From Albirhodobacter sp042466415 (GTDB lineage Bacteria > Pseudomonadota > Alphaproteobacteria > Rhodobacterales > Rhodobacteraceae): a DNA stretch of 64,000 nucleotides. Made by a program: the position numbers and the translations under genes. Where the stretch lies: contig NZ_JAXHCH010000002.1 of the NCBI RefSeq assembly GCF_042466415.1, positions 248,001-312,000 of the forward strand, read 5' to 3'. A model generated the notes under the pieces. It did no database searches and was not told the origin of the DNA. It was given only the letters and a program-made list of their open reading frames with translations. Below, in pieces: positions 24,956-34,087 of this stretch; position 1 is the first letter of the stretch; the number at the start of each line of letters is the position of its first letter.

Positions 24956-25738
24956 ATGCTTCGTATGACCGCATTCGCGACCACCGCATTGACCCTTTCG
25001 CTTTCGGCGGCGCATGCCGCGCCAGCGCTGGGCCTAGTTGGCGACAAGACATTGGTGATGTTTGACACCGAAACCCTCGAAGTCTCTGGCATGATGGATG
25101 TCACGGGCGTGGAAAGCCTGCTGGGCATCGACCTGCGCCCCTCGAACGGCACTTTGGTCGGCGTGACGCCTGATATGACGGTCGTCAGCATTGATCCGGC
25201 AACAGGTGCCGCGACCGAAATGTCCAAGATGGATACCGCTTTGCCGTTGGGCGACATGCCGGTGATCGTCGATTTTAACCCTGCCGCAGACAAGCTACGT
25301 TTTATGACGGGCACAACCAATCACCGCGTTGACGTGGACACAGGTGCGGTGACGGTTGATGGAAGCCTGAACTGGCAAGAGGGCGATATGCATGTTGGTG
25401 AGGAAACAGCGATTGTCGCTGCTGCTTACATCAACAGCTACGGCAAGCCCGAGGCCACCAAGATGTTCGATATCGACAGCACCATCGTTGCGGTGATCCA
25501 GCAGACGTCGCCAAATGACGGCACGCTCGGCGCGATTGGCAAGCTGGGCATTGAGACGCCGGCCGATACCTATGCGTTTGACGTCCAAACCACCGCCGAG
25601 ATGGAGAACATGGCGTGGCTGGTGAACGGCAACACATTGTACGCGGTCGATCTGGAGAGCGGTAAAGCGACGGCGTCCGGCATGATTGAGGGCGTTGACG
25701 GCGAAATTCGCGACATCACGATCTTGCCGGCGATGTAA
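24956..25738 (+). CDS. Exported DUF4394 protein
   Basis: A 260-residue secreted protein. Start at 24956 (MLRMTAFATTAL), AAGGAATT upstream; signal peptide ends near residue 20 (AHA-AP). The rest is the DUF4394 domain: LLGIDLRPSNGTLVGVTPD near 60, VDFNPAADKLRFMTGTTNHRVDVDTG near 105, and repeated short beta-strand units suggesting a propeller. DUF4394 genes are often near ECF sigma/anti-sigma pairs, as here; the molecular function is not established. Confidence 0.85.
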   Translation: MLRMTAFATTALTLSLSAAHAAPALGLVGDKTLVMFDTETLEVSGMMDVTGVESLLGIDLRPSNGTLVGVTPDMTVVSIDPATGAATEMSKMDTALPLGDMPVIVDFNPAADKLRFMTGTTNHRVDVDTGAVTVDGSLNWQEGDMHVGEETAIVAAAYINSYGKPEATKMFDIDSTIVAVIQQTSPNDGTLGAIGKLGIETPADTYAFDVQTTAEMENMAWLVNGNTLYAVDLESGKATASGMIEGVDGEIRDITILPAM

Positions 25739-25829
25739 TCCGGCGCTGTGTCGCGACAGTTTTTGAAGAGTTATTTCGTGAGCTGTGAGAGCAGCTGACA
25801 ATTATCGGCTCCGGTATTTCTCTACCGGG

Positions 25830-25861
25830 AAAAGGCGCGCCTCGCAGGGGGTGCGCCTTTT
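25830..25861 (+). terminator. Terminator-like hairpin after the DUF4394 gene
   Basis: AAAAGGCGC (25830-25838) pairs with GCGCCTTTT (25853-25861). It lies about 90 bases beyond the stop; the 3' arm itself ends in T. Confidence 0.7.
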
Positions 25862-25981
25862 CGCGGTCTAATGACCGGTTTTGTAATCATCGCAATCTCG
25901 GGGTTTCACAGGCGGCGCGATTGGCGCACAACTGGGGCAATCTGCGCGGGCGGCCCCCGCGTTTGGCACGAGAGGCGAAAT

Positions 25982-26980
25982 ATGCGTGTTTTTATCAACG
26001 GCTTCGGTCGGATCGGACGATCTGTTTTGCGCGCATGGCTGCAAGATCCCGCGCGCTGGCCTGATTTGGAAATCGTAGGCATCAACGATATCGCGGCCCC
26101 CGAGATGTGCGCGTATCTGTTTGGATATGATAGTGTTTTTGGGCCTTGGCGCGGGGCTGTCGCGGCGCAGGACGGCGCGTTGGTCATTGACGGGCGCCGC
26201 ATTCCCCTCACACGCGAGGCGGATTTGGGCGCGATGGATTTGGGGCATGTGGATATCGTGATGGAATGCACTGGCCGCGCCGAGCGCCGCGACATCGCGG
26301 AGGCCGGATTGCGGGCAGGGGCAGGGCGGGTGCTGATATCGGGGCCGTCGGCTTCGGCGGATGTAACCGTTGTCTTGGGCGCGAATGAGGGGGATCTCGC
26401 CGGCCAACCGATCGTTTCCAACGCCTCTTGCACCACGAACGCGCTTGCTCCGTTGGTGCGATTGCTGGACGAGGCGTTCGGCGTTGTGACGGGCACGATG
26501 ACGACGATCCATTGCTATACTGGAAGTCAGCCGGCCGTGGACGCGCCGCGTGGCAAGGGCGGCGTTGACGATTTTACACGCTCGCGGGCGGCGGCTTTGT
26601 CAATGGTGCCGACGACAACCTCGGCGCAACGACTGGTGGATCAGGTTCTGCCCGATCTCGCGGGCCGGATTGAGGGGTCGGCGGTGCGGGTGCCCGTGGC
26701 CTCTGTCTCGGCGGTTGATCTGGCGGTGATCCTCCGGACACCTGCGGATGCGGCCGCGGTGAATGCCGCGCTCGCGCGGGGCGGCACGCTTGGGGGGATC
26801 ATCGGGGTAACGGATTTGCCGCTCGTGTCGTCTGATCTGCGCGCCCGCCCCGAGAGTATCGTCATGGCATTGCCCGAGACGCGGGTCACACAGGGCGGGA
26901 TGGTTCGCGTATTTGGGTGGTATGATAACGAATGGGGCTTCTCCAACCGGATGCTGGATATGGCGCTCCGGATGCGTTGA
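25982..26980 (+). CDS. gap: Glyceraldehyde-3-phosphate dehydrogenase
   Basis: A 332-residue type I GAPDH. Start at 25982 (MRVFINGFGRIGR), preceded by GAGAGGCG. The NAD-binding GFGRIGR motif opens the protein; the active-site Cys is in SNASCTTNALAPL (about 150), its His partner in TTIHCYTGSQ. The C-terminus carries WYDNEWGFSNRM. Catalyses reversible oxidative phosphorylation of glyceraldehyde 3-phosphate. It stands alone, not with pgk or tkt, and has uncommonly many Arg/Ala substitutions, so it may be a second paralogue or an erythrose-4-phosphate dehydrogenase-like variant. Confidence 0.88.
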   Translation: MRVFINGFGRIGRSVLRAWLQDPARWPDLEIVGINDIAAPEMCAYLFGYDSVFGPWRGAVAAQDGALVIDGRRIPLTREADLGAMDLGHVDIVMECTGRAERRDIAEAGLRAGAGRVLISGPSASADVTVVLGANEGDLAGQPIVSNASCTTNALAPLVRLLDEAFGVVTGTMTTIHCYTGSQPAVDAPRGKGGVDDFTRSRAAALSMVPTTTSAQRLVDQVLPDLAGRIEGSAVRVPVASVSAVDLAVILRTPADAAAVNAALARGGTLGGIIGVTDLPLVSSDLRARPESIVMALPETRVTQGGMVRVFGWYDNEWGFSNRMLDMALRMR

Positions 26981-27000
26981 GACGGCGCTAGGCAAAAGAA

Positions 27001-27026
27001 AAACCCCGCTCGGCTGAGCGGGGTTT
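27001..27026. terminator. Bidirectional terminator between gap and the BI-1 gene
   Basis: AAACCCCGCTC (27001-27011) pairs perfectly with GAGCGGGGTTT (27016-27026) around GGCT. A-rich sequence before and T-rich after let it serve both convergent genes. Confidence 0.88.
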
Positions 27027-27053
27027 CTGTATTCTGCGGCTGCTAGCCTCAGA

Positions 27054-27770
27054 TCATTCGCGGTTGCCCATGAAGCGCAAGAGGAACATGAACAGGTTGA
27101 TGAAATCGAGGTAGAGCGTGAGAGCGCCGAGGATGGCGGCTTTACCTGTGAAGTCACTGCCCGAATGAACCATCTCAAGATACTCGTTCTTGATCTTTTG
27201 CGTGTCATAGGCGGTGAGGCCCGCGAAGATCAGAACGCCGAGCGCCGAGATCGCGAAGGACAAGCCGCCCGATTGCAAGAAGATGTTCACAATCGACGCG
27301 ATGATCAGGCCGACAACGCCCATGATCAGGAAGGTGCCGATTGGCGAGAGGTCACGCTTCGTCGTGTAGCCGTAGATCGAGAGGCTGGAGAACGCGATCG
27401 CGGTAACGAAGAACGTTTGAGCGATCGACACACCTGTGTACACGGCGAAGATGAACGAGATCGACAGACCCATCAGGGCCGCGTAACCGAAGAAGACAGC
27501 GCGTGCCGTGCCCTCGGACATTTTGTGGATCATCGCGCCGAAGGCGAAAACAACGGCGAGGGGCGCGAACATCACAACCCATTTCAACGGCGTGCCGAAG
27601 ATTTGCGCGAGCAAGACAGGGTTCGAGCCGACCAGATAGGCGACGATCCCCGTGAGCGCGAGACCGACGGACATCAAGCCGTAGACCTTATTCATGTGCG
27701 TGCGCAGGCCCTCGTCAATCGCGGCTGTGCGGATGCCGGCCGTGCGCTGCGTCGTGTCATAATTAAGCAT
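27054..27770 (-). CDS. Bax inhibitor-1/YccA family membrane protein
   Basis: A 238-residue protein with seven membrane segments. Start at 27770 (MLNYDTTQRTAG), GGAGG upstream. Family hallmarks: HMNKVYGLMSVGLALTG after a short N-terminal tail, TFFVTAIAFSSLSIYGYTTKRDLSPIG in the middle, and LTAYDTQKIKNEYLEM with the conserved Asp pair region. YccA/YbhL-type proteins modulate membrane protein quality control or act as calcium leak channels; the bacterial role is uncertain. Stand-alone gene convergent to gap. Confidence 0.88.
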   Translation of the reverse strand: MLNYDTTQRTAGIRTAAIDEGLRTHMNKVYGLMSVGLALTGIVAYLVGSNPVLLAQIFGTPLKWVVMFAPLAVVFAFGAMIHKMSEGTARAVFFGYAALMGLSISFIFAVYTGVSIAQTFFVTAIAFSSLSIYGYTTKRDLSPIGTFLIMGVVGLIIASIVNIFLQSGGLSFAISALGVLIFAGLTAYDTQKIKNEYLEMVHSGSDFTGKAAILGALTLYLDFINLFMFLLRFMGNRE

Positions 27771-28020
27771 GTGTGCCTCCAAAATCACTGGCGCGGCAAC
27801 AGGGCCGAGCGGTGACCTCGATATTGGCAGGCAGGGCAGGGATTTCAAGACGCAGGCTGTCGATATTTGCGATTTTTAACCCGATTTCACGTCGATATTT
27901 TGGGCTTTCAGACCCTGACAGCATTTGCATCATACGGGGTGTGCTTTACAATTGAACCCGCGCGAAACCGGAAGCGGCGATGCGAAACCGCTTTGACCGA
28001 TGTTCCAAACGAGGGGCCAT

Positions 28021-28866
28021 ATGGCGCGAAATCTTGATATGGCGGCGCTGCGCGCTTTGATCACCGTGGCCGAGACAGGATCTGTGACGCGGGCGGCCGG
28101 ACTATTGAACCTCACGCAATCCGCCGTCTCGATGCAAGTGCGGCGGTTGGAAGAGGGCTTGGGGGCGGCCTTGTTTGATCGCATGCCGGGCGGGATGACC
28201 CTCACACGCGACGGCGAGGCCTTAGCGCAATATGCGCGGAGGATCTGCGCGATCAACGATGAGGCTGTGGAGCGCTTGACGGCAACGCCCGTTCAAACCG
28301 AGATCAGGCTCGGCGTTCCCTATGATATCGTGAGCCCGCAGATCCCGCGCGTGCTGCGTGAGATGGCGGCGCGATTTCCGGACAGTCGCATCAACCTTGT
28401 GTCCTCTTATACGCGGATCTTGAAAAACCGGTTCGCGGAGGGCGCGTTTGACCTGATCATCACCACAGAGCAAACACCGGACAGGGCGGCAGATGTGCTG
28501 GCCGAGCGGGCATTGCGCTGGGTCGGGGCACCAGCCGGCACCGCGCAGTTTGATCGCCCGCTCCGTGTCGCGTTCAAGGAAACCTGCCTGTTTCGTCCGC
28601 TGGCGCTGGGCGCGCTGACAGAGGCCGGTATCGGATGGGAGATGACCTTCGACGGTGATAGTGAGAGCGTCGTTGAGGCAAATGTTTCGGCTGATCTCGG
28701 GGTCACCGTGCGGATGGATCCCGCCTTGCCCGAGGGATGCGCTTGGATCGAGGGCAGTCTCCCCGATTTGCCTCAATCGAAAATCTGCCTCTATGATCAA
28801 GGCAAACTGACGGGCGCGGCCGTTGCGGCCTTGAAGGATTCGTTGCGCGCCGCATACGCTGATTAA
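28021..28866 (+). CDS. LysR family transcriptional regulator
   Basis: A 281-residue LTTR. Start at 28021 (MARNLDMAALRAL), GAGGGG upstream. The HTH (1-65) reads LITVAETGSVTRAAGLLNLTQSAVSMQVRRLEE; the effector domain follows from about 90 (IRLGVPYDIVSPQIPRVL). Convergent to, and overlapping by 4 bases, an NADPH:quinone reductase gene. LTTRs usually control a divergent neighbour, but the gene on its 5' side is the convergent-side BI-1 gene with a 250-base gap, so its target is unclear. Confidence 0.85.
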   Translation: MARNLDMAALRALITVAETGSVTRAAGLLNLTQSAVSMQVRRLEEGLGAALFDRMPGGMTLTRDGEALAQYARRICAINDEAVERLTATPVQTEIRLGVPYDIVSPQIPRVLREMAARFPDSRINLVSSYTRILKNRFAEGAFDLIITTEQTPDRAADVLAERALRWVGAPAGTAQFDRPLRVAFKETCLFRPLALGALTEAGIGWEMTFDGDSESVVEANVSADLGVTVRMDPALPEGCAWIEGSLPDLPQSKICLYDQGKLTGAAVAALKDSLRAAYAD

Positions 28867-29831
28867 ACCCGCAGCACGATTTTGCCCGTCGATTTGCGCG
28901 TCCGCAGATAGTCCAGTGCCTCATGCGCTTGATCGAGCGGGAAAACCTCCGAGATGTGGGGGCGCAAATCGCCTGCGCAAAACCAGTCGAATAGTTGCGC
29001 GAGTGAGTGCCGCAACACCTGTGGGGCAAGCTCGCTATACCCGCCCCAGTAGACGCCGTGGATCGTGATGTTTTTGACCAGCGCATGGTTTAACGCAATG
29101 TCAGGATGCCCGCCTGCCGCGAACCCGATCACCAGATATCGCCCGCCGCGATTCAGGGCCCGCGCCGCCTGCGTGCCTGCATCACCGCCGATCGCATCGT
29201 AGATGACATCGGCACCGCCGAGCGATTTGAGCTGATCGCGCAGATCGGGAAGGGTAACATCGAGCACCTCATCCGCGCCGGCTGCCTTCGCGATCGCCAG
29301 CTTCTGCGCGCCGCGCGCGCAAGCGATCACCCGCGCGCCCATCCGTTTGCCAATCTCCACCGCCGTCAAACCGACGCCGCCCGCAGCGCCCAACACAACA
29401 AGTGTCTCGCCTGCCTTGAGGCCCGCGCGATGATCCAGCGCAAGGTGCGATGTTCCGTAGGCGATCTGGAATGCGCTGGCCTGCTCGTAACTCATCGACT
29501 CAGGGATTTTCACGGCGAGAGCCGCCGGAATATTGGCGCGCTGCGCGAGACCGCCGTGCCCGATCACCGCGGCAACGCGGTCGCCGGCCTGCCACCCAAG
29601 GGGGAGCGGCGCATCTGCATCAGGGGCAAGGATTTCTCCGGCAACCTCCATCCCCAAAACGAAGGGAAGGGGGGGCGTTGCTTGGTAGGTGCCCTTTATC
29701 ATGAGTAAATCCGCGAAATTGAGCGCGCAGGCTCGCACCGCGATCTGGACTTCACCGGCGTCGGGTGGGGTGATCTCGATTTCCATAAACTCGGGCGGGC
29801 TATTATGCTCCGTTACCATAAAGGCTTTCAT
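28863..29831 (-). CDS. NADPH:quinone oxidoreductase family (zinc-independent MDR)
   Basis: A 322-residue medium-chain reductase. Start chosen at 29831 (MKAFMVTEHNSPP); an ATG at 29867 is possible and neither has a strong ribosome site. Features: ACALNFADLLMIKGTY (QOR motif), GMEVAGEI, the cofactor loop VLGAAGGVGLTAVEIGKRMGARVIA at about 145-170, and no zinc ligands. It transfers hydride from NADPH to quinones or enones. Overlaps the convergent lysR 3' end by 4 bases. Confidence 0.85.
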   Translation of the reverse strand: MKAFMVTEHNSPPEFMEIEITPPDAGEVQIAVRACALNFADLLMIKGTYQATPPLPFVLGMEVAGEILAPDADAPLPLGWQAGDRVAAVIGHGGLAQRANIPAALAVKIPESMSYEQASAFQIAYGTSHLALDHRAGLKAGETLVVLGAAGGVGLTAVEIGKRMGARVIACARGAQKLAIAKAAGADEVLDVTLPDLRDQLKSLGGADVIYDAIGGDAGTQAARALNRGGRYLVIGFAAGGHPDIALNHALVKNITIHGVYWGGYSELAPQVLRHSLAQLFDWFCAGDLRPHISEVFPLDQAHEALDYLRTRKSTGKIVLRV

Positions 29832-30275
29832 CGTCACGCATCGTCCATCTGTGGTCTTGTCCGACATATTTGAACTATATTTAGCCCGCATTGGCAATAA
29901 AATTACGCAATCGTGAGATTTGAGCGGAAAGTCGACAAGCTCGGCGGATTTTTGCTTAAATCGGATAGGCTGCTCGCTTTCGCCGCCGCATTTAACTGGG
30001 CGGGCACAGGTCGGATGCGGCGCGATTCGTCACTTTGACTGTCGAATTGCATCGGGTCGTCGCAAAATATTTTGCAAAATGCAAAACACGCCTAGGCAGA
30101 ATGACGCATGCTGTGTTTCGGTGTGGAGTTGAGGCGTTTAAGTGTGCATTTACGCGCGCAAACTACCGCTATGCGTGTTGTACGCATGTCTATTTCGACA
30201 GGTGTTTTAAAAAATTGAGCCTGCTATCACGTTAATTACGCATTTTCTGTAATCAATTGGTTCGAGGAAAAACGA
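29832..30275. other. 444-base intergenic region with two palindromes
   Basis: Holds no gene that I can support. AT-richer than its surroundings. GCAAAATATTTTGC at 30062-30075 is a perfect 14-bp palindrome followed by GCAAAATGC, and ATGCGT-N5-ACGCAT at 30171-30187 is a perfect dyad about 90 bases before the XRE regulator start. These are candidate operators for that regulator. Confidence 0.5.
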
Positions 30276-30638
30276 ATGAAACACCCTGTGGACGTGCATG
30301 TCGGCAAGCGCATCCGCCATCGTCGTTGGATGATCGGCATGACGCAACAACAGCTGGCTGACAAGGTTGGCATCAAGTTCCAGCAAATTCAGAAATATGA
30401 AACCGGTATGAACCGCGTGTCGGCATCGCGTCTGTGGGATATCGCGGAAGCGATGGAGCTCCCGATCTCCTTCTTCTTCGCGGGGATCTCTGAAGGCGTC
30501 GCGACAGAGGGCGATGTTCGCGGGGATCTGCTTGCGGATAAAGAGGCGCTCGATTTGGTTCGCTCGTTCTACGCAATTCCCGAAGCGCAACGCCGCCGTT
30601 TGTTGGAGTTGGCGAAGGTGCTTTCCGAAGCGGCTTAA
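30276..30638 (+). CDS. XRE family helix-turn-helix regulator
   Basis: A 120-residue protein of a type widespread in alphaproteobacteria. The Cro/CI-type HTH spans about 10-66: VGKRIRHRRWMIGMTQQQLADKVGIKF, then QIQKYETGMNRVSASRLWDIAEAM, then FFFAG. The C-terminal helix (about 88-120, LVRSFYAIPEAQRRRLLELAKVLSEA) may dimerise. No toxin gene is adjacent, so an antitoxin role is unlikely. The long upstream gap with two palindromes suggests self-regulation. Confidence 0.88.
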   Translation: MKHPVDVHVGKRIRHRRWMIGMTQQQLADKVGIKFQQIQKYETGMNRVSASRLWDIAEAMELPISFFFAGISEGVATEGDVRGDLLADKEALDLVRSFYAIPEAQRRRLLELAKVLSEAA

Positions 30639-30735
30639 CGTGTGGATAGCTGGTGTGACGCGCTTTGAGCGACGCATAACAGCAACGACTTAATCGGTGT
30701 CTCGGCGTATCCGGTAATTTCCGGCTTCTCGAAAA

Positions 30736-30829
30736 GATCGCGCCGGAGGCGCGATCGGATGGCGAAACGCCTTGTTTGGTTCTGGTATTGCGAAAGGCGG
30801 CGCATTTTTAAGGCGCCGCCTTTCGTATT
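30736..30829 (+). other. Double-hairpin segment downstream of the XRE gene
   Basis: GATCGCGCC-GGA-GGCGCGATC (30736-30756) is a perfect 9-bp stem with a 3-base loop. CGAAAGGCGGCGC (30791-30803) pairs with GCGCCGCCTTTCG (30813-30825), 13 bp, followed by a TATTT run. The second is terminator-like; together they could be the 3' end of the XRE transcript or a small RNA. Confidence 0.5.
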
Positions 30830-30992
30830 TCTGGCGCGGGGCCTTTTTAGCCTCAGGTGAAAGCCGGGCGTGAGGTAGTTTCGCGAGGGCTGTTCAAGGG
30901 GTTGACCCTTTTACATGCGAGGGCTACCGAGTCAGTGATCAGTCTTCTCGATCCCAATTTATCTCTCGCCTCATGCGCTTCCGGAGACAGTG

Positions 30993-31808
30993 ATGCCCCT
31001 TACCCCGAACACACATGTTTCCGCGCAAACCGCCGAACATCTTTGGCAAACAGCGCATGCGCTCGCGGATGCAGCACGGATTGAAACGCTGCGGCATTTC
31101 CGGTCGGATGAATTGGGTGCGGAGAACAAATACGATGTCGGGTTTGACCCTGTTACCGTGGCCGATCGCGGAGCGGAGATCGCAATGCGCGACATCCTCG
31201 CCAAGTTGCGACCCGATGACGGTATCTTGGGCGAAGAATTCGGGAGCACTGAGGGCAGCTCTGGTTTAACCTGGGTTCTCGACCCGATTGATGGAACGCG
31301 CGGATACTTATCGGGAACTCCGACTTGGGGTGTTTTGATCGCGGTTTCTGATTCAAACGGCCCGATCCTTGGCATTATTGATCAGCCCTATATCGGCGAG
31401 CGGTTCGCGGGCGGGCTGGGCGTGAGTGAGATGCATGGCCCGCAAGGGCGGCGCGCCTTGAAAACAAGACCCGCGCGGGCGCTCACGGATGCGATCCTGT
31501 TCACCACCTTCCCCGAAGTTGGCACACAGGCCGAGCGGTCTGCTTTCTCTGCGGTGTCGGCGAAGGCTCGCCTTACGCGCTACGGCACCGATTGCTATGC
31601 CTATGCGTTGATCGCGCTCGGACAGATCGATCTCGTCGTCGAGGCTGGTTTGCACCCTTACGACGTGCAAGGGCCTATCGCGGTGATTGAGGCGGCGGGT
31701 GGAGTGGTGACCAATTGGCAGGGTCAGCCTGCGCATATGGGGGGCCAAATTCTGGCCGCTGCGAATGCCGAGATTTACGCGCAGGCATTGGCTCTCTTGA
31801 ACGGCTAA
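30993..31808 (+). CDS. hisN: Inositol-monophosphatase family; probable histidinol-phosphatase
   Basis: A 271-residue phosphatase. Start at ATG 30993, with GGAG ten bases upstream. Metal-site motifs: DPVTVADRGAE (about 52-62), GEEFGS (about 78), WVLDPIDGTRGYLSG (about 92), and the late HPYDVQGPIAVIEAAGG (about 222). The DGTRGY variant and overall length fit the HisN branch, which removes phosphate from histidinol phosphate in alphaproteobacteria. Other his genes are not in the window, which is usual for hisN. Confidence 0.8.
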   Translation: MPLTPNTHVSAQTAEHLWQTAHALADAARIETLRHFRSDELGAENKYDVGFDPVTVADRGAEIAMRDILAKLRPDDGILGEEFGSTEGSSGLTWVLDPIDGTRGYLSGTPTWGVLIAVSDSNGPILGIIDQPYIGERFAGGLGVSEMHGPQGRRALKTRPARALTDAILFTTFPEVGTQAERSAFSAVSAKARLTRYGTDCYAYALIALGQIDLVVEAGLHPYDVQGPIAVIEAAGGVVTNWQGQPAHMGGQILAAANAEIYAQALALLNG

Positions 31809-31935
31809 CGAACGCTCGCAGTCACGCGATGTTTGTTACTCAGAAAATGTTGCCCGAAAAGTGGCCCGTTCTAACCATATCTCCGGGAGCCACCTCCCAG
31901 AGATATCATAGCCTGCAATGCCTTGGCGCGCAGCG

Positions 31936-33639
31936 TTATGTCCCTGTCATGAGGCTATTTTCTTCGCTGTCCGTGCGGAAGATCATCATCGAACGACGCA
32001 GCTCCTCTGCCATTTCGTCCAGCGAGCGCGTTGCCGCAGTCGTTTCTTCAAACATTGCGACGTTGTGTTGAGTTGCGTGATCGAGCTGTTCGACAGATCC
32101 GTTGATCTCCTTCAAGGCTGTGGATTGCTCTTGCGAGGATCGCGCGATTTCTCCCACGCGGCGCGAGATCTCTTCGACAGAGGAGACGATCATGTCGAGA
32201 GAGCTGACCGTTCGTTTCACCAGATCGACGCCGGATTTTACTTGGACACCGGAGGCGCTGATCAAGTCGCGGATTTCGCGCGCGGATGCGGAGGATCGCC
32301 GCGCCAGTTCCCGCACCTCGGATGCGACAACCGCAAAACCGCGCCCTGCTTCGCCCGCGCGCGCGGCCTCGACCCCTGCGTTCAAGGCAAGCAAGTTGGT
32401 TTGGAACGCTATGTCGTCGATGACGGATGTGATGCGCGCGATTTGGTCTGAACTCTCCTCGATGCGGATCATGGCGTGGATCGACTCCTCGGCCAGAGTA
32501 GAGCTTTCGCGGGCCACGGTCTCGGCATCATGTGAGGCTTTCGAGGCCTCGGAGGCGACCTGCGCGGCGGAATGCACGGAGACTGTCAGTTCGTTGATGG
32601 CGGCTGCCGCTTGCGCCAAAGTGTGCGCCTGTGCTTCGGTGCGAGTCAGGAGATTGCCAGCGGTGGTGTTGATCTCGCTGATCTGGCTCCGGATATCGAA
32701 GGAGCATCCTGTTGCGGAGGTGACTGCGACGGCAAGTTGTTCGAGGGCGAGATTGAAGTCGCGTGTCAGGGCTTGGTAATGGGGTTGCGGGAAGTGTTTC
32801 AGGCGTACGCCAATATCCCCCTCCGCCAGCGCACCCAGCGCGACTTGCAGCGCTTCAACGACCTCGGCCTGTTCGCGTTCTGTTTGAGCGCGCACCTCCA
32901 TCAGCTGTTCTTGCGCCTTGGCGGCATCTGTCTGAGCCCGCACAATTTCTTGTGCCGTGTTCTCGGCGGCAAGGCGCATCGCTTCTGCCGCGCTTGCTGA
33001 TTGTTCCGCAGTCTCACGGAGCGCTAAAGCCTCGACGGCGCGCTGCTCTGCCTCGGCGCGGGTCACGTCAGCCGCTTCGGATGCAACGCGCAATTGCGCA
33101 AGCTGCTCGGCCATTGCGGACGCCATGCTCACCCTGTTTCTAACCGCATAGACAAGGACCGTGCTCTCGATCGCGACGATCGCCCCGTGTATCAGGCTGC
33201 GCTCAATATTCGGCCATAGCTCGCTCGACGGATAGATCATGCTCGGAAGGACGATCGACAATGACACATGATGCAAAACGATCGTCACCGAGGCGAGAAT
33301 AATCGCCCTTACATCGACGAGAGCCACCAGTACGGCGAGAAATGCGAAATATATCATATGGGAATCGAGTTGCCACGGATGACCTGTGAGAGCGGCAGTG
33401 CCCGCGATCGCTTGCCCGACAAGCCCTTGCGCGACGAGGCTTCTTCCGCGCGGCCCATTCGACAGGCGCAGCCCGATGAGGCCGATGCTGGCAAAGCCGA
33501 CGGCAATGATGCTCGCGGCGAGGGGGGCGTTACCAATTTGAAACGCAACAATAATGATCAGGCCCGCCATCATGACGGTGCCCCCGGTCATCCAGCGTAA
33601 AATCGCCCCGCGATTAAAGTCCATATTTGCACTCTTCAT
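31936..33639 (-). CDS. Methyl-accepting chemotaxis protein with polytopic N-terminal sensor
   Basis: A 567-residue chemoreceptor. The N-terminal 170 residues carry about five or six membrane segments and no large periplasmic domain, including HHVSLSIVLPSMIYPSS in a loop, so signals are probably sensed in or at the membrane. A long coiled coil (about 180-270, Ala/Glu-rich) leads to the signalling domain, with the hairpin tip IDDIAFQTNLLALNAGVEAARAGE (about 420-445) and REL motifs. No CheW/CheA genes are nearby. Its ATG overlaps the stop of the small upstream membrane protein gene (ATGA). Confidence 0.87.
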   Translation of the reverse strand: MKSANMDFNRGAILRWMTGGTVMMAGLIIIVAFQIGNAPLAASIIAVGFASIGLIGLRLSNGPRGRSLVAQGLVGQAIAGTAALTGHPWQLDSHMIYFAFLAVLVALVDVRAIILASVTIVLHHVSLSIVLPSMIYPSSELWPNIERSLIHGAIVAIESTVLVYAVRNRVSMASAMAEQLAQLRVASEAADVTRAEAEQRAVEALALRETAEQSASAAEAMRLAAENTAQEIVRAQTDAAKAQEQLMEVRAQTEREQAEVVEALQVALGALAEGDIGVRLKHFPQPHYQALTRDFNLALEQLAVAVTSATGCSFDIRSQISEINTTAGNLLTRTEAQAHTLAQAAAAINELTVSVHSAAQVASEASKASHDAETVARESSTLAEESIHAMIRIEESSDQIARITSVIDDIAFQTNLLALNAGVEAARAGEAGRGFAVVASEVRELARRSSASAREIRDLISASGVQVKSGVDLVKRTVSSLDMIVSSVEEISRRVGEIARSSQEQSTALKEINGSVEQLDHATQHNVAMFEETTAATRSLDEMAEELRRSMMIFRTDSEENSLMTGT

Positions 33640-33926
33640 AGGTCACCACCACATAGCCAGTTCACGGGGGAGCCGCTGAGGACGAAAAGGGCCCCTGCCT
33701 GCGCCAATCGGTAGGAGAGGTCCTGTCCTTCTCCCCATGCCATCGTGCCGATCGCGGGCGGGGTTGTCCCGACTTCCCATGCTTCGGCCTTCGCCAGCAT
33801 GTCATCCGGATCAGTCCACGGAGCGGTCAGCACAATGTAGGGACCATCGGCCGAAGGCTCCCGCGTGAGGAGCACGATCGGGCCTGCCAGCACGGCAAGG
33901 CTAATTGCGAGGGTTTCAGGTAGCAT
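33636..33926 (-). CDS. Small membrane-anchored protein coupled to the chemoreceptor
   Basis: A 96-residue protein from the ATG at 33926 (MLPETLAISLAVL), GGGAGAG upstream. One N-terminal hydrophobic segment (about 4-20), then a soluble domain with a Trp-rich stretch (LTAPWTDPDDMLAKAEAWE) and a C-terminal WLCGGDL. No family recognised. Overlap of its stop with the chemoreceptor start means the two are translated together; it may anchor in the membrane and tune or accompany the receptor. Small enough to be missed by annotation. Confidence 0.65.
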   Translation of the reverse strand: MLPETLAISLAVLAGPIVLLTREPSADGPYIVLTAPWTDPDDMLAKAEAWEVGTTPPAIGTMAWGEGQDLSYRLAQAGALFVLSGSPVNWLCGGDL

Positions 33927-34087
33927 CGGTCTCTCCCATTTGGACCGTGATACCCCGCAAGAGCTTAAAGCGTGCTTAACACTCACATGCGTAAGAAGCG
34001 CAATTTTATACGTTTAGCCTTGGGCCCTCGCGCGCAGGGCGGTGTTTCCTCTGGCGCGAGGTCTCCGTTTCGTGGTGGCGAGACCGA

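Noticed and set aside
30276..30638. XRE gene as antitoxin of a toxin-antitoxin pair
   Set aside because: No small toxin gene lies next to it on either strand.
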